A DNA stretch of 64,000 nt from Nonomuraea dietziae (GCF_014195505.1 NZ_JACIBV010000001.1:6324001-6388000); one strand, 5' to 3'. Shown: positions 27,060 to 35,524, counted from the stretch's first letter. Notes: generated from the letters alone by a model not told the origin. Translations and numbers: made by a program.

Positions 27060-29243
27060 CTAGTCATCCTCATCATAGTAGTTACTTCCAATTACCTCTG
27101 CCCAGTCTTCCACTGCCGCGAGCTCCTCCGCTTGCATTAGCTGCACAAGGAGACCGCGCATCGCCGTTACGGCGAGGGGACGATTACGGGCATTACCTGG
27201 AGCGGGAACCCAAATATGAGTTTGCCCTCGAAACTCTCTTAACTCAGGATTACCGTCTATGGGCGCCGAGGTCCAAGCTTCGCCGAGGACGGACTCGTCA
27301 AAGTCCCAACACACTAGCCAGTCGATTGAGTTCGGGTTCTTTCGCCAATCGGTGGCGGAAGCATCAAGTTCGCCAAGTATCGAATCGCCTTGGCTTTTGA
27401 ACTCACCTATCGCTAGGCGGCGGTAGCCTCCGTCGACACGGGCGGCGAATCCCTGATTTATAAGTGTTTCACTGAAGGGGCCACTAGGCGCCAGATCCTC
27501 ATTGATGCCCCATCGATAGCTGAACTGGAAATCGTACCTATCGCGAAGAGAACACCTCAGTACCCTCATTTCGCCGAAGTGGCGAGCCCCGAGTAGCTCG
27601 CCGAACGTAAGCATGACCCGGGCTTCGCCAGAGCCAGAGGCTGCCCAAACAAGCATATTCGTGAAAGGAGGATCCTGGCTCAGCTCCGCTATCACATTTC
27701 GCCATAGTTTGCGTTGCCACTTGTGGAGGGCGGGGCCGGTGAGGATTGGCTGACCGGCGGGAATGGTCTTTTTTCGGACCGCGTCGTATGTGCGCGCGAA
27801 ATCCTTAGCTGCTTTGGGAATCGAAGTGCGTTGGTCCATGGTATGCCGACGCCCTAAAGTAGCGCGTGCTGTCTCGGCCAGCACAATGCCTCGGTATGCT
27901 GCATTAGTGCTCAAAGGCGGAAGGGCTACCGACTCGCTTTTCATGCCGCCAGACAGTGCGAGGTAGATTCCTCTCGGAATGAGAGGAGCTTCCTCTCCGC
28001 TTTCCGTTAGATGGTTGACCAGTCTGTTAGCACTCCTGTCTTCGATAGTGGCCATGGTTGGTTTGCTAGCCTGTATTTCGGCTGCTATAAGGTAGATATT
28101 GTTACCCGACTTCTCCCTTCCCACGCAGTAGACACTCTTGCCCGGCTGCATACCAGAGTCCACAAATTGCTTTAGATCTTGGCACAGCTCTGATCGCAGG
28201 TAACTAAGCCGCAGATAGTCGTACGGAACGCTTACGGTCGTTAGATCTGGGCCACGCTTCAACCTCAGAGTGATCTTGATATCAGTGCGCCGCAGACAAT
28301 GATACGCGGGATGAAGTACGTAGTCATTGACCTGGCCGATAGGAGTGTAAAGGCGAAGAGAGTTTGACCACTGCTCAGCACTCCCCTCGCTTATTAGCTT
28401 CTGTAGGAGACCATCGGGCTGTACCGCCGGCAGCGCAACTCTTATCGCGGTTCCACTCTCTCCAGATAGTTCGGGAAGTCCAAGGCTACCGACGTCCGAA
28501 GCCTCGAATGACCTGATCACGGGAGTGACTGACGGATCAGCTCTGAACGATGCGAAATTTTCAAATTTGAGGCCCTTAGGCTCCGTCCCCGATACTTTCG
28601 TGACGACCTCAACTCGGTCGCACAGGCCTAGAATTGCAGAGAGCCCCCAGCCGTGAGATCCGCGAATCCCGCGGCGACGCCTTTCGTCCTGCCGCCGCTT
28701 CGTTGATCCCTTATGACGGAAAGCCATCAATGGATCGGATATACCAGTTCCGCTGTCAACGACTGTCAGCTGATAAGGATTACTCAGATCAAGATCTATG
28801 CTTAGCTGCGCCCAGCTTGTCGGCAGATTGACCACTTGCTCAATTGCATTAGGCTCCAATCCCAAGTTGGCGATTAGGACCTCAGCCCACCTCCGACGGC
28901 GAGGCTCGATCGAGGCCGCACTGGCCTGCCAGACAGCTTGAGGACTAACTCCAGAAGATCGATCGGGAAAGGCCTCATAGTCTGACTGGATCAGATCATC
29001 AACTGTCTTGTTCCAGCCAGCAATAGACGATGGATGGGACGAATCTATTGCCAATTTTGCACAAATCGAGCGGTATCGTCGTTCGTCCATCGCATCAAGA
29101 GCATTCTGGAGAAGCTCTACCAATAGGTCGATCTCTGAGTATTCCTTCAGGCTGTCTTCTAGGTCGCTTCTTATGTCTTCACGAAGGGCGCTATCATTGT
29201 CTTCATGTGGAATCTTTAGCTGTGTAAGCTCAATCTCGGCCAA
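27060..29243 (-). CDS. GHKL ATPase with possible C-terminal nuclease domain, phosphorothioation-island gene
   Basis: A 727-residue protein, TTG start with GAGGAGA six bases upstream. The N-terminus is a GHKL ATP-binding domain: N-box VELLQNALDAMDE (about 41-53), G1 VVDSGTGISDP (about 160-170), and a glycine lid RGSHGWGLSAILGL (about 194-207). The middle 300 residues have no recognised motif. Near residue 635 the stretch RRLAIGEFKSQGDSI gives an E-x-K pattern typical of PD-(D/E)XK nucleases, followed by WLVCWDFDES. Base composition is the least GC-rich of the window, so it was acquired separately. With no dndFGH or sspE nearby, it is a candidate restriction partner for the Dnd modification, but that is inference. 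Confidence 0.7.
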   Translation of the reverse strand: MAEIELTQLKIPHEDNDSALREDIRSDLEDSLKEYSEIDLLVELLQNALDAMDERRYRSICAKLAIDSSHPSSIAGWNKTVDDLIQSDYEAFPDRSSGVSPQAVWQASAASIEPRRRRWAEVLIANLGLEPNAIEQVVNLPTSWAQLSIDLDLSNPYQLTVVDSGTGISDPLMAFRHKGSTKRRQDERRRRGIRGSHGWGLSAILGLCDRVEVVTKVSGTEPKGLKFENFASFRADPSVTPVIRSFEASDVGSLGLPELSGESGTAIRVALPAVQPDGLLQKLISEGSAEQWSNSLRLYTPIGQVNDYVLHPAYHCLRRTDIKITLRLKRGPDLTTVSVPYDYLRLSYLRSELCQDLKQFVDSGMQPGKSVYCVGREKSGNNIYLIAAEIQASKPTMATIEDRSANRLVNHLTESGEEAPLIPRGIYLALSGGMKSESVALPPLSTNAAYRGIVLAETARATLGRRHTMDQRTSIPKAAKDFARTYDAVRKKTIPAGQPILTGPALHKWQRKLWRNVIAELSQDPPFTNMLVWAASGSGEARVMLTFGELLGARHFGEMRVLRCSLRDRYDFQFSYRWGINEDLAPSGPFSETLINQGFAARVDGGYRRLAIGEFKSQGDSILGELDASATDWRKNPNSIDWLVCWDFDESVLGEAWTSAPIDGNPELREFRGQTHIWVPAPGNARNRPLAVTAMRGLLVQLMQAEELAAVEDWAEVIGSNYYDEDD

Positions 29244-29365
29244 TTGACTCTCCTCTGGAAGCTGGCACCGATCACTTTATTTGCTCTGGAGGCCTTCACT
29301 ATCGGTATGTCACCATAGTCCGCATTTTGTGCGGCAAGTCCCTGTGAAGGAGGCCGCCGCCCCCC

Positions 29366-29779
29366 GTGTCTGTCCTACAGACACGTACACCCTCTGATGA
29401 CGTGAAGGCAAGATCTGCGGGCCTCGTTGGCATGCTGAGTCCCTTTTATCCTGGTAACGGCCTTCTTCGAAGAGCTGCAGTACGAGGATCGCCTGTGCGA
29501 GGGCGGTCGTGCGGTTCGGGTGCAGGGCTTGACTACTTCTGCTGGATCGAAGACGGAAAGATCCAGTTCGGGTTCATGCACGAGGAAGACTGCTCAGAGG
29601 AGGTGCTGGACGAACTCGTAGAGTCCATGGAGCGGATCGACTCCGTCTACCCACCGCCCGTCGACCTCCACGAAGGGCCGGCGTTCCTCTTGACCGAGCA
29701 CCTCACCGGGACCACGCTGATGCCGCAGCGGCTGCAGGAGTCCACCTACCTGTGCGGAGTCGTTCCCGAACGGAGGTGA
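29366..29779 (+). pseudogene. DUF6461-like protein, apparently 5'-truncated
   Basis: The open frame encodes 137 residues, of which the last 85 resemble the C-terminal half of DUF6461-type actinobacterial proteins: LDYFCWIEDGKIQFGF, then EVLDELVESMERI, then FLLTEHLTGTTL and ESTYLCGVVPE. The first 50 residues do not look like that family, and a neighbouring frame fits better there, so the front is likely lost or frameshifted. High GC unlike the preceding gene marks a composition change inside the island near 29.3 kb. Confidence 0.5.
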
Positions 29780-29993
29780 GCAGAACCCGCCGTGCGAGCC
29801 CCCGCGGGTTGGCATCGGCCAGTGGATCACTGAGCCTTTTTCATCCTGACGCCGCAGCTCATCGGGGGGTCTGGCGAGGAGCACTGCTAGGCAGGCCACC
29901 GGCGACCCGCTCAGTCTGAGCTGTCCCCATGTGACTGTGCTCGGGACGCCCGGCACGTGGGACGAAGTGGCTCAGTGAACGTCGCTGGTCCCG

Positions 29994-30845
29994 GTGTCAG
30001 GCCGCGCCCTCGATGCAATCTCCGTCACGTTCGCAGGAGAGGAGGCGGCGGCCAACACGGTACGGCGCAAGCGGGCGATCTTTCATCACTTGCTGGAACG
30101 AGCCGTGGAACAGAAGGTCTTCGCGTTCAACCCTCTGGGCACGATCAAGTGGAAGCCGCCGAAGGCGGTTACTGCTGTCGACCCTCGGACCGTCGTCAAT
30201 CCCACGCAAGCGAAGGAGCTGTTGAACGCTGTTCCTCGGGTCGGTCGCACTCGTGGTGTCCGGCTCAAGGCAATGTTCGCCTGCATCTATTACGCGGGTC
30301 TTCGGCCTGAGGAGGCAGCGGATCTGCGGGTGAAGAACTGCACCCTGCCGGAGTCGGGGTGGGGGCTGATCGTGCTCGAGAAGGCGCGACCGCAGGGCAC
30401 CAAGCGATGGACCAACTCGGGCGAGACGCACGAGTCCCGCAGCCTCAAGCACCGGGCGAAGAAGGAAACGCGGGAGATTCCGATCCCGCCGGCGTTGGTC
30501 GCCATCCTCCGCGACCACATCAAGGCGTACGGCACAGCGGAGGACGGCCGGCTGTTCCGCACATCCAGGGGAGGCTCCTACTCCAGTTCGGCGTACTCCT
30601 ACGTCTGGCAGGAAGCTCGGGCCCTTGCGTTCACCGAAGCGCAGGTGAACTCTCCGTTGGCCGCTCGGCCGTACGACCTTCGGCACGCTGCCCTGTCCCT
30701 GTGGCTGAATGCAGGCGTGCCGGCCGCGGAGGTCGCCCTTCGGGCGGGCAACAGTGTTGAGATCCTCAACAGGGTCTACGCCAAGTGCCTGGACGGCCAG
30801 CGAGAGACCATCAACGGAAAGATCAACAACGCTCTCGAAGAGTGA
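29994..30845 (+). pseudogene. Tyrosine recombinase/integrase, N-terminally truncated and probably inactive
   Basis: The 283-residue frame covers the end of the core-binding domain and the catalytic domain of an actinobacterial tyrosine integrase. It has AANTVRRKRAIFHHLLERAVE, FNPLGTIKWKPPK, the first catalytic Arg in YYAGLRPEEAADLR, RPYDLRHAALS with the second Arg, and the nucleophilic Tyr in NRVYAKCLDG. The N-terminal half expected for the family is missing, with a stop in frame about 25 bp upstream. The usual GHS box reads GNS, so a catalytic His position is Asn. It lies about 860 bp from the tRNA-Arg gene, consistent with having inserted the island. It is probably dead, leaving the island fixed. 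Confidence 0.78.
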
Positions 30846-30862
30846 CTCACAGCAGTGTGCAC

Positions 30863-30890
30863 AGGGCCTCGGTGTCTCACCGGGGCCCTT
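30863..30890. terminator. Bidirectional hairpin between integrase and HAD gene
   Basis: AGGGCCTCGGTG (30863-30874) pairs with CACCGGGGCCCT (30878-30889), a 12-bp stem with one G-T pair and a 3-base loop. It lies just after the integrase stop and overlaps the end of the convergent HAD gene, so it can serve both. Confidence 0.65.
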
Positions 30891-31593
30891 CCTGCGTGCG
30901 GAGAATGCCCATGGCCTCGACGACGTCGGAGACCACGTGATCCGCTCCGTGGTCTGGTTCCGACTGTTCGCCGCGGTTGACCCAGATGGTTCGCAAGCCT
31001 GCTGCACGTCCGCCCGCGATGTCCGCCCCAAGGCGGTCGCCGATCATCCATCCGCCGGCGGCGAGTGTCAGCCCGCAACGCCGCGCCGCGACATCGAACA
31101 GTGCCGACTCTGGCTTACGAACACCCTCGGCGCCGGACAGCGCATAGCCGTCCACCACGTCGGCCAAGCCGGTGTGCTCGATCTTCCCGAGCTGGTTGTC
31201 GGCCGTTCCGTTGGTGATGATGGCCACCCGCCAACCCGCCTCCCGTAGCTCCGACAGCCCGGTCAGTACTTCAGGGCGGCAGTGGACGAGGAGTGGCATG
31301 CGGGCGCGGTAGGCGGCCCATAGCTCCTCGACGGGATCGGGCAGCCCAAAGCGTTCCCGTGTCCGCGCGAAGAAGGCCTCTCGATGCGGCAAGCCATCCT
31401 GGTCCAGAGCCATCAGCCAGTCGACAGCTTCCGCGTCGAGGCCGCGTTCTGCGACGAACTCCGTAGCCCACCGCGCGAACGCCGCGTCGAGATCAATGAG
31501 CGTGTTGTCAAGATCGAAGAGGGCTAGGCGCTGCACAGGCGCCTCGTAATCAGGGGCGCGAGCTGCTGAAACACGTTCAAGATCATCCCGCAT
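30877..31593 (-). CDS. HAD-family hydrolase
   Basis: A 238-residue haloacid-dehalogenase-like hydrolase, probably a small-molecule phosphatase. Motif I LALFDLDNTLIDLD gives the catalytic Asp pair near residues 24-26. Motif II is IITNGT, motif III the Lys in GVRKPES, and motif IV GWMIGDRLGADIAGG. ATG 31593 is chosen since the enzyme fold begins soon after; the longer frame to 31731 would run through the tRNA terminator. High GC like the chromosome. It lies between the integrase remnant and the tRNA-Arg gene, so it is either element cargo or chromosomal. Substrate unknown. Confidence 0.88.
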   Translation of the reverse strand: MRDDLERVSAARAPDYEAPVQRLALFDLDNTLIDLDAAFARWATEFVAERGLDAEAVDWLMALDQDGLPHREAFFARTRERFGLPDPVEELWAAYRARMPLLVHCRPEVLTGLSELREAGWRVAIITNGTADNQLGKIEHTGLADVVDGYALSGAEGVRKPESALFDVAARRCGLTLAAGGWMIGDRLGADIAGGRAAGLRTIWVNRGEQSEPDHGADHVVSDVVEAMGILRTQEGPR

Positions 31594-31650
31594 ATATCCC
31601 GCGATCACTGTCCTACGGCTGCCTACGGTGGCATACGGCTGCCTAGCAAG

Positions 31651-31680
31651 CAAAAGACCTGCGACTGAGAAGTCGCAGGT
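31651..31680 (-). terminator. Rho-independent terminator of tRNA-Arg
   Basis: ACCTGCGACT (31657-31666) and AGTCGCAGGT (31671-31680) form a perfect 10-bp stem with a 4-base loop. On the minus strand it is followed by TCTTTTGCTT. It lies 29 bp beyond the tRNA 3' end, in the right orientation. Confidence 0.85.
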
Positions 31681-31708
31681 CAGGTGCCGAAATGACTGAT
31701 CAACTGTG

Positions 31709-31781
31709 TGCCCCCGGCATGATTCGAACATGCGACACCCGCTTTAGGAGAGCGGTGCTCTATCCCCTGAGCTACGGAGGC
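31709..31781 (-). tRNA. tRNA-Arg(CCU)
   Basis: A 73-nt cloverleaf read on the minus strand. Acceptor GCCTCCG pairs with CGGGGGC, D-stem GCTC/GAGC, anticodon stem CCGCT/AGCGG with loop CTCCTAA giving anticodon CCU, and T-stem GCATG/CATGC around TTCGAAT. The discriminator base is A and CCA is not encoded. It reads AGG codons. Its anticodon-loop-to-T-arm part is duplicated at 9384-9415, so it served as the integration target of the dnd island. Confidence 0.95.
31726..31757 (-). repeat. Attachment-site-like repeat inside tRNA-Arg, right island end
   Basis: The partner of the repeat at 9384-9415. 30 of 32 bases match, and the 22 bases 31736-31757 are identical. It spans the anticodon loop and 3' half of the tRNA, the usual crossover region for tyrosine integrases. 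Confidence 0.75.
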
Positions 31782-31932
31782 GGACACGCATAAGCCTAGC
31801 GAAGTTCTGGCAGTGCGTGTGCCGCTGGGCGGGTCTGAGTTTTGTGGTGTCGGTCATGGGTGCTCTGAGCTGCGGTAAAGGCATGACAAGCGATCGCCTC
31901 CTCACTCCAGCCCCCTGGCTAACGTCGCCCCC

Positions 31933-32706
31933 GTGAAGAGAAGTCCACGTAAACAGTTGCGTAGGCGAGGGGCAGGACGTCCGGTGGTGCTGTGCGGGGC
32001 GTTGCTGGCGCCCGCGATTCTGGCCGGGGGACTCCTGGCCGCGCAGCTCACCGGGTACGACGCCGCCACGCTGGCTGCTGGCGCCCCGGACGGGGCGGTC
32101 GACGGTGACTCCGTCCGCCGGGCGCGGGCTGGCCAATACGCGGGGGCGGGCCAGAACGCGCCGGTGGGCGAGAGTGCGAACCAGGGCCAGGGCGAAACTG
32201 CGAGCTGGGGTGAGAGTGCTAGCTCGGGTGGGAGCGCTGGCCAGGGCCTGGGTGCGCATCTGGGGGAAGGCGTGCACCAGGGTGGAAGCGCGGATCCGGG
32301 CCACGGTGCGTACCTGAGCCACGGCGCGACCCTGAGGCATCGCCTGTCCGAAGGGGACGGCGCGCGGGTGGGTCACCTGGCCGGGGCTGAGCGTGGGAGG
32401 TCGTTCGCGCCGGTGTTGGCGCCGGCGCCGCCTCATCCGGACGCCAGGTACGGAGGGTCGATTCCGGGCCCGCCTCAGGCGAAGGTGCCCGCGCGGGTGG
32501 CGGTGGCCGTGCCGCGGGAGGTGGAGCGGGTGAGCACGCCCGAGCCGGACGTCGAGGTGCGGCGGCCCGGGTCGGAGGCGCGGAAGCCCAGGCAGCCGGG
32601 GGAGTCGAGGTGGGAGCGGCCGCCGGAGCCGGAGGGATGTCCGGGGGAGTGGGAGGAGACCTGGCTCTGGGAGGTGTGTCAGGAGCATCAGCGGAGGCTC
32701 GCGTAG
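31933..32706 (+). CDS. Membrane-anchored or secreted low-complexity protein of unknown function
   Basis: A 257-residue protein with GTG start. A very basic N-terminus (KRSPRKQLRRR) is followed by one hydrophobic segment at about 19-37, so it is probably anchored or exported. Residues about 66-136 are a degenerate Gly/Ser/Ala/Glu repeat (GESAN, GETASWGESASS, GGSAGQGLGAHLGEG). The region 150-235 is Pro-rich. The C-terminus GCPGEWEETWLWEVCQEHQRR has two cysteines and looks conserved rather than repetitive, which supports a real gene. An opposing long frame over this region also crosses the tRNA and is rejected. Function not recognised. Confidence 0.55.
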   Translation: MKRSPRKQLRRRGAGRPVVLCGALLAPAILAGGLLAAQLTGYDAATLAAGAPDGAVDGDSVRRARAGQYAGAGQNAPVGESANQGQGETASWGESASSGGSAGQGLGAHLGEGVHQGGSADPGHGAYLSHGATLRHRLSEGDGARVGHLAGAERGRSFAPVLAPAPPHPDARYGGSIPGPPQAKVPARVAVAVPREVERVSTPEPDVEVRRPGSEARKPRQPGESRWERPPEPEGCPGEWEETWLWEVCQEHQRRLA

Positions 32707-32842
32707 AAACCGGTCCCGCAAATCCCGCAAACGGCGCGTTGGGAACATAACGGCTCTCGGGAGTTCGGTCCGGGCACCGAGAGGGCTGTAGTAACGTGCG
32801 TGCCTGACCCAGGTAACGAGTTCGCAAACGGAGGAATCGAAC

Positions 32843-34507
32843 GTGTCAGCCCCTCGATCAGCGGGTCTGATCGCGGTCGTCACGACGATCTCTTCGATGC
32901 TCGTGGGCCTGCCCGCATCGACCGTCCACGACCGTTCGTCAACGGCCGACGTCGCCGCGACGGTCCATGATCGCTCGCCGATGGCCGACACCGCGACGGC
33001 TCACGACCGTTTGTCAGCGGCTGAAGCCGTCGCGCCGGTCCGCGCGAGATCGTCCGCGCGTGCGGCTGCCGCAGCCTCTGCCGGGACGACTGAGTCCGGT
33101 TCCGCTGTGACGGCTCGCGATCGCTTTTCAACGGCTCAGGCCTCCGCGACTGCGCGAGTCCGGTCCTCCGTGCCCCAGATGGCCGCCGTTGATGCCGGTT
33201 CGAAGTCCGCTGCTACGGCCCGCGACCGCTCCTCCACGGCTCAGGTCACTGCGACGGCTCGCACAAGATCGTCCGTGTCCGAGGCTGCGGCCGGCGCTCC
33301 CGCCGGGTCGTCCCTGCCCAAGCACGCCATGCTGGCCGTGGACGCAGGCGGCCCTGCAAGCGGGTCTACGGTCAAGGTCGCCGCCGCCGTTCACGCTCGC
33401 CAGTTCGTGGCCCAAGTCGCCCGAACAGGGTCGCCTGTGGACGAGCTCACCGGTGCCGTCGACCCCGATGCCACCGTCGACGGGCTCGTCTCGACCGTGG
33501 AGCCTCCCGCCGAGGCCAACGGCGCCGCAGCGGCGGTCGTGCCTGATCCCGCTGGGCTCACGGCGTTGCGCAAGGAGGCCGAGAAGTCGGCCAGCGAGCT
33601 GGCCACCGCGCAGAAGGTGCTCGACAAGCGCACCAGCGACCTCAAGGCCTCCAACGACGCGCTCACCAGGAAGCTCAGGGACCTGGCCGCGGCCGAGACG
33701 GAGCTCACGCGTATGCGGCGGCCCATCTCGGACCTGGTCGAGCTGGTGTACCAGCAGCCCGTGGGCGACGGCGTGATCTCGTATCTGACGGGGGATGTGA
33801 CCGCGGAGATGCTGCGCGCGCAGAGCGACGCGAGCGTGCTGGCCCAGGCCAATCAGATCCAGATGGACGCCGTCGCCAAGGTCTACGCCGACAAGCAGCG
33901 CCTGGCCGCCGAGGCGCAGGAGCTGAGAGCCACGAACCTGCTGGCGGCGGCCCAGGTCGAGGCCGAGGTCAGTACGCTGACCAAGCGCTCGGAGAAGGTC
34001 GTGCAGTCGCTGACCAAGGCGCTGGTGAAGCTCGGCATCAAGATCGACAAGGTGGGACGGGCCGCCTTCGCGTGCAACCCGCTGCGGATCGACGCGACCA
34101 AGGACTATCCCAACGGCCTCATCCCCAAGAACATCCTCTGCCCGATCCAGCAGCGCGGCCACCTGCTGAGGGCCGACGCGGCCATCGCGTTCGTCTCGCT
34201 CAACGAGGCGTACACGCGGCATTTCGGCAAGCCGATCTGCGTCACGGACGCCTACAGGACGCTGGGGGAGCAGCAGTCGGTCTACTACCGCAGGCCCGGC
34301 TTCGCGGCGGTGCCAGGACGCAGCAACCACGGGCTCGGGATGGCCGTGGACCTGTGTGGAGGGGTGCAGTCGGGAGGGACGCCGCAGTTCCGGTGGATGG
34401 AGGCCAACTCCAAGAGGTACGGCTGGTTCCATCCCGACTGGGCCTACAGCAACCCCTACGAGCCGTGGCACTGGGAGTACGACCCGGAGATCGACTCCCT
34501 GCGCTGA
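32843..34507 (+). CDS. D-alanyl-D-alanine carboxypeptidase, VanY family
   Basis: A 554-residue exported peptidoglycan peptidase. GTG 32843 has GGAGG about 8 bp upstream and begins a signal-like hydrophobic stretch (about 7-25). Residues about 27-155 are a degenerate repeat of the form TAxDRSSTAQ with Ala/Ser-rich spacers. Residues about 235-405 contain a coiled coil (EAEKSASELATAQKVLDKR and onward). The C-terminal domain is VanY-like: SNHGLGMAVDLC gives the zinc-binding His and Asp, and PWHWEYDP gives the second His. It probably trims stem peptides in the wall, with the coiled coil positioning it. The N-terminal repeat block is unusual for the family. Confidence 0.88.
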   Translation: MSAPRSAGLIAVVTTISSMLVGLPASTVHDRSSTADVAATVHDRSPMADTATAHDRLSAAEAVAPVRARSSARAAAAASAGTTESGSAVTARDRFSTAQASATARVRSSVPQMAAVDAGSKSAATARDRSSTAQVTATARTRSSVSEAAAGAPAGSSLPKHAMLAVDAGGPASGSTVKVAAAVHARQFVAQVARTGSPVDELTGAVDPDATVDGLVSTVEPPAEANGAAAAVVPDPAGLTALRKEAEKSASELATAQKVLDKRTSDLKASNDALTRKLRDLAAAETELTRMRRPISDLVELVYQQPVGDGVISYLTGDVTAEMLRAQSDASVLAQANQIQMDAVAKVYADKQRLAAEAQELRATNLLAAAQVEAEVSTLTKRSEKVVQSLTKALVKLGIKIDKVGRAAFACNPLRIDATKDYPNGLIPKNILCPIQQRGHLLRADAAIAFVSLNEAYTRHFGKPICVTDAYRTLGEQQSVYYRRPGFAAVPGRSNHGLGMAVDLCGGVQSGGTPQFRWMEANSKRYGWFHPDWAYSNPYEPWHWEYDPEIDSLR

Positions 34508-34508
34508 G

Positions 34509-34907
34509 CTAGACCGGCACGACCTCGACGCAGCAGTGGCTGCAGCGGGAGGCGGCCCTGGGGATCTCCGACAGGCACGCAGGGCACTCGCGGTGGGTGA
34601 CCTCCTCCCTGCCCTCACGCGCCTCCTTGTAGCGGGTGTAGGGCCTGATGACCAGGAAGTACATCACCGCGGCGATCATCAGGAACGACACCAGTGTGTT
34701 GAGGAAGTTGCCGTACTTGAACCGCGCCTCGCCCACCGTGAGTGTCAGCGAGCTGAAGTCGGGCAGCCCGCCGAACGCGGAGATCAGCGGCGTCAGCAGG
34801 TCGGCGACGAAGGACGTGACGATGGCGCCGAACGCCGCGCCGATGACGACCGCGACGGCCAGGTCGATGACGTTTCCCTGGACGAGAAACTTCTTGAATC
34901 CGCTCAT
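34509..34907 (-). CDS. mscL: Large-conductance mechanosensitive channel MscL
   Basis: A 132-residue channel that releases solutes on hypo-osmotic shock. The N-terminal amphipathic helix and first membrane segment (MSGFKKFLVQGNVIDLAVAVVIGAAFGAIV) are canonical, with the second membrane segment at about 68-90. The C-terminus carries a zinc-ribbon-like tail, CPACLSEIPRAASRCSHC, common in actinobacterial MscL. ATG 34907 is chosen from homology; longer frames are artefacts. It ends 1 bp from the convergent carboxypeptidase gene. Confidence 0.97.
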   Translation of the reverse strand: MSGFKKFLVQGNVIDLAVAVVIGAAFGAIVTSFVADLLTPLISAFGGLPDFSSLTLTVGEARFKYGNFLNTLVSFLMIAAVMYFLVIRPYTRYKEAREGREEVTHRECPACLSEIPRAASRCSHCCVEVVPV

Positions 34908-34936
34908 GACCACAAAGCGTAGCGAAGCGCATACGG

Positions 34937-35524
34937 TCAGTGCGGATGAAGGGTCACCGACAGGCGTCCGCCTGCCTGGGCGGCCGCGAGCATCCTGGCC
35001 TGGTCGAGGCTGGTGGCGAGCACGACGAGGGCGCCCGCCTCGCTGTGGCTCGAGGGGATGGCGATGACGGGCACGCGCTCGGCGACCGTCAGCGCGGGCT
35101 GGCCGCCGTCCCATGCGGCGAGCACGCCGATGGCGTCGCCGGGAGCGAGCAGGCGGGCGGCGTCGGGATCGGCGATGCGTACCGGGGTCGCGACCGTGCC
35201 CGGTGGAAGGGTGGCCAGCAGGCCGGGGCCGAGCAGCCGTACGTCGGTGACGGGCTCGCCTCTGCGCAGTGGAGAGGCGAGGACCTTTCCCGCCGCACCG
35301 GTGCGCAGCGCCCCGTCGGGTACGGCCTGCGAAGGAAGCCGGACGGCCCGCAGGTCACCGGGCCGGAGCGGCCCGGGCTTGAGATCCTTGGCGGCGACCA
35401 GAACGGTGGTCGTCGGGCCGGGACCCGGGCGCAGGACGGTGAGCCCGCACGCCAACGCCAGGGCGGCCAGCGCCGCGGCGAGGAGACGGCGTCGCCGCCT
35501 GAAGGCTCGGATCCAGGCACGCAT
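34937..35524 (-). CDS. SAF-domain protein, CpaB/RcpC-like
   Basis: A 195-residue protein with one N-terminal membrane segment (about 12-30) after an Arg-rich start, then a SAF domain (TTVLVAAKDLKPGPLRPGDLRAVRLPSQAVPDGAL, about 38-75) and a CpaB-like C-terminal domain. CpaB/RcpC proteins belong to Flp/tight-adherence pilus systems, but no other pilus gene is visible here, so in this context it is probably a stand-alone envelope protein. It is followed by mscL 29 bp downstream. Confidence 0.82.
   Translation of the reverse strand: MRAWIRAFRRRRRLLAAALAALALACGLTVLRPGPGPTTTVLVAAKDLKPGPLRPGDLRAVRLPSQAVPDGALRTGAAGKVLASPLRRGEPVTDVRLLGPGLLATLPPGTVATPVRIADPDAARLLAPGDAIGVLAAWDGGQPALTVAERVPVIAIPSSHSEAGALVVLATSLDQARMLAAAQAGGRLSVTLHPH

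Larger units (their letters stand above)
9384..31757. mobile_element. Genomic island with phosphorothioation (dnd) system, bounded by tRNA-Arg repeats
   Basis: About 22 kb lies between the two tRNA-derived direct repeats. Most of the DNA is less GC-rich than the flanks, clearly so at 26.4-29.3 kb. Cargo is DNA modification and nuclease-type genes plus transposon pieces (IS3, ISL3). A tyrosine-integrase remnant lies at 29994-30845, near the tRNA end. Caveat: a high-GC HAD hydrolase gene sits between the integrase and the tRNA, and the integrase is decayed. The boundaries are inferred from the repeat and the gene truncation at 9384; no empty site is available to prove excision. Confidence 0.65.

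Noticed and set aside
32707..32842. Possible c-di-AMP (ydaO-type) riboswitch before the VanY-type gene
   Set aside because: Such switches precede wall hydrolases in actinomycetes, but the expected conserved blocks are not visible in these 135 bases.
31744..32991. Minus-strand open frame of 415 codons
   Set aside because: It overlaps the tRNA-Arg gene and is antisense to two genes with better starts; the sequence is Arg/Pro/Thr-rich without a domain.
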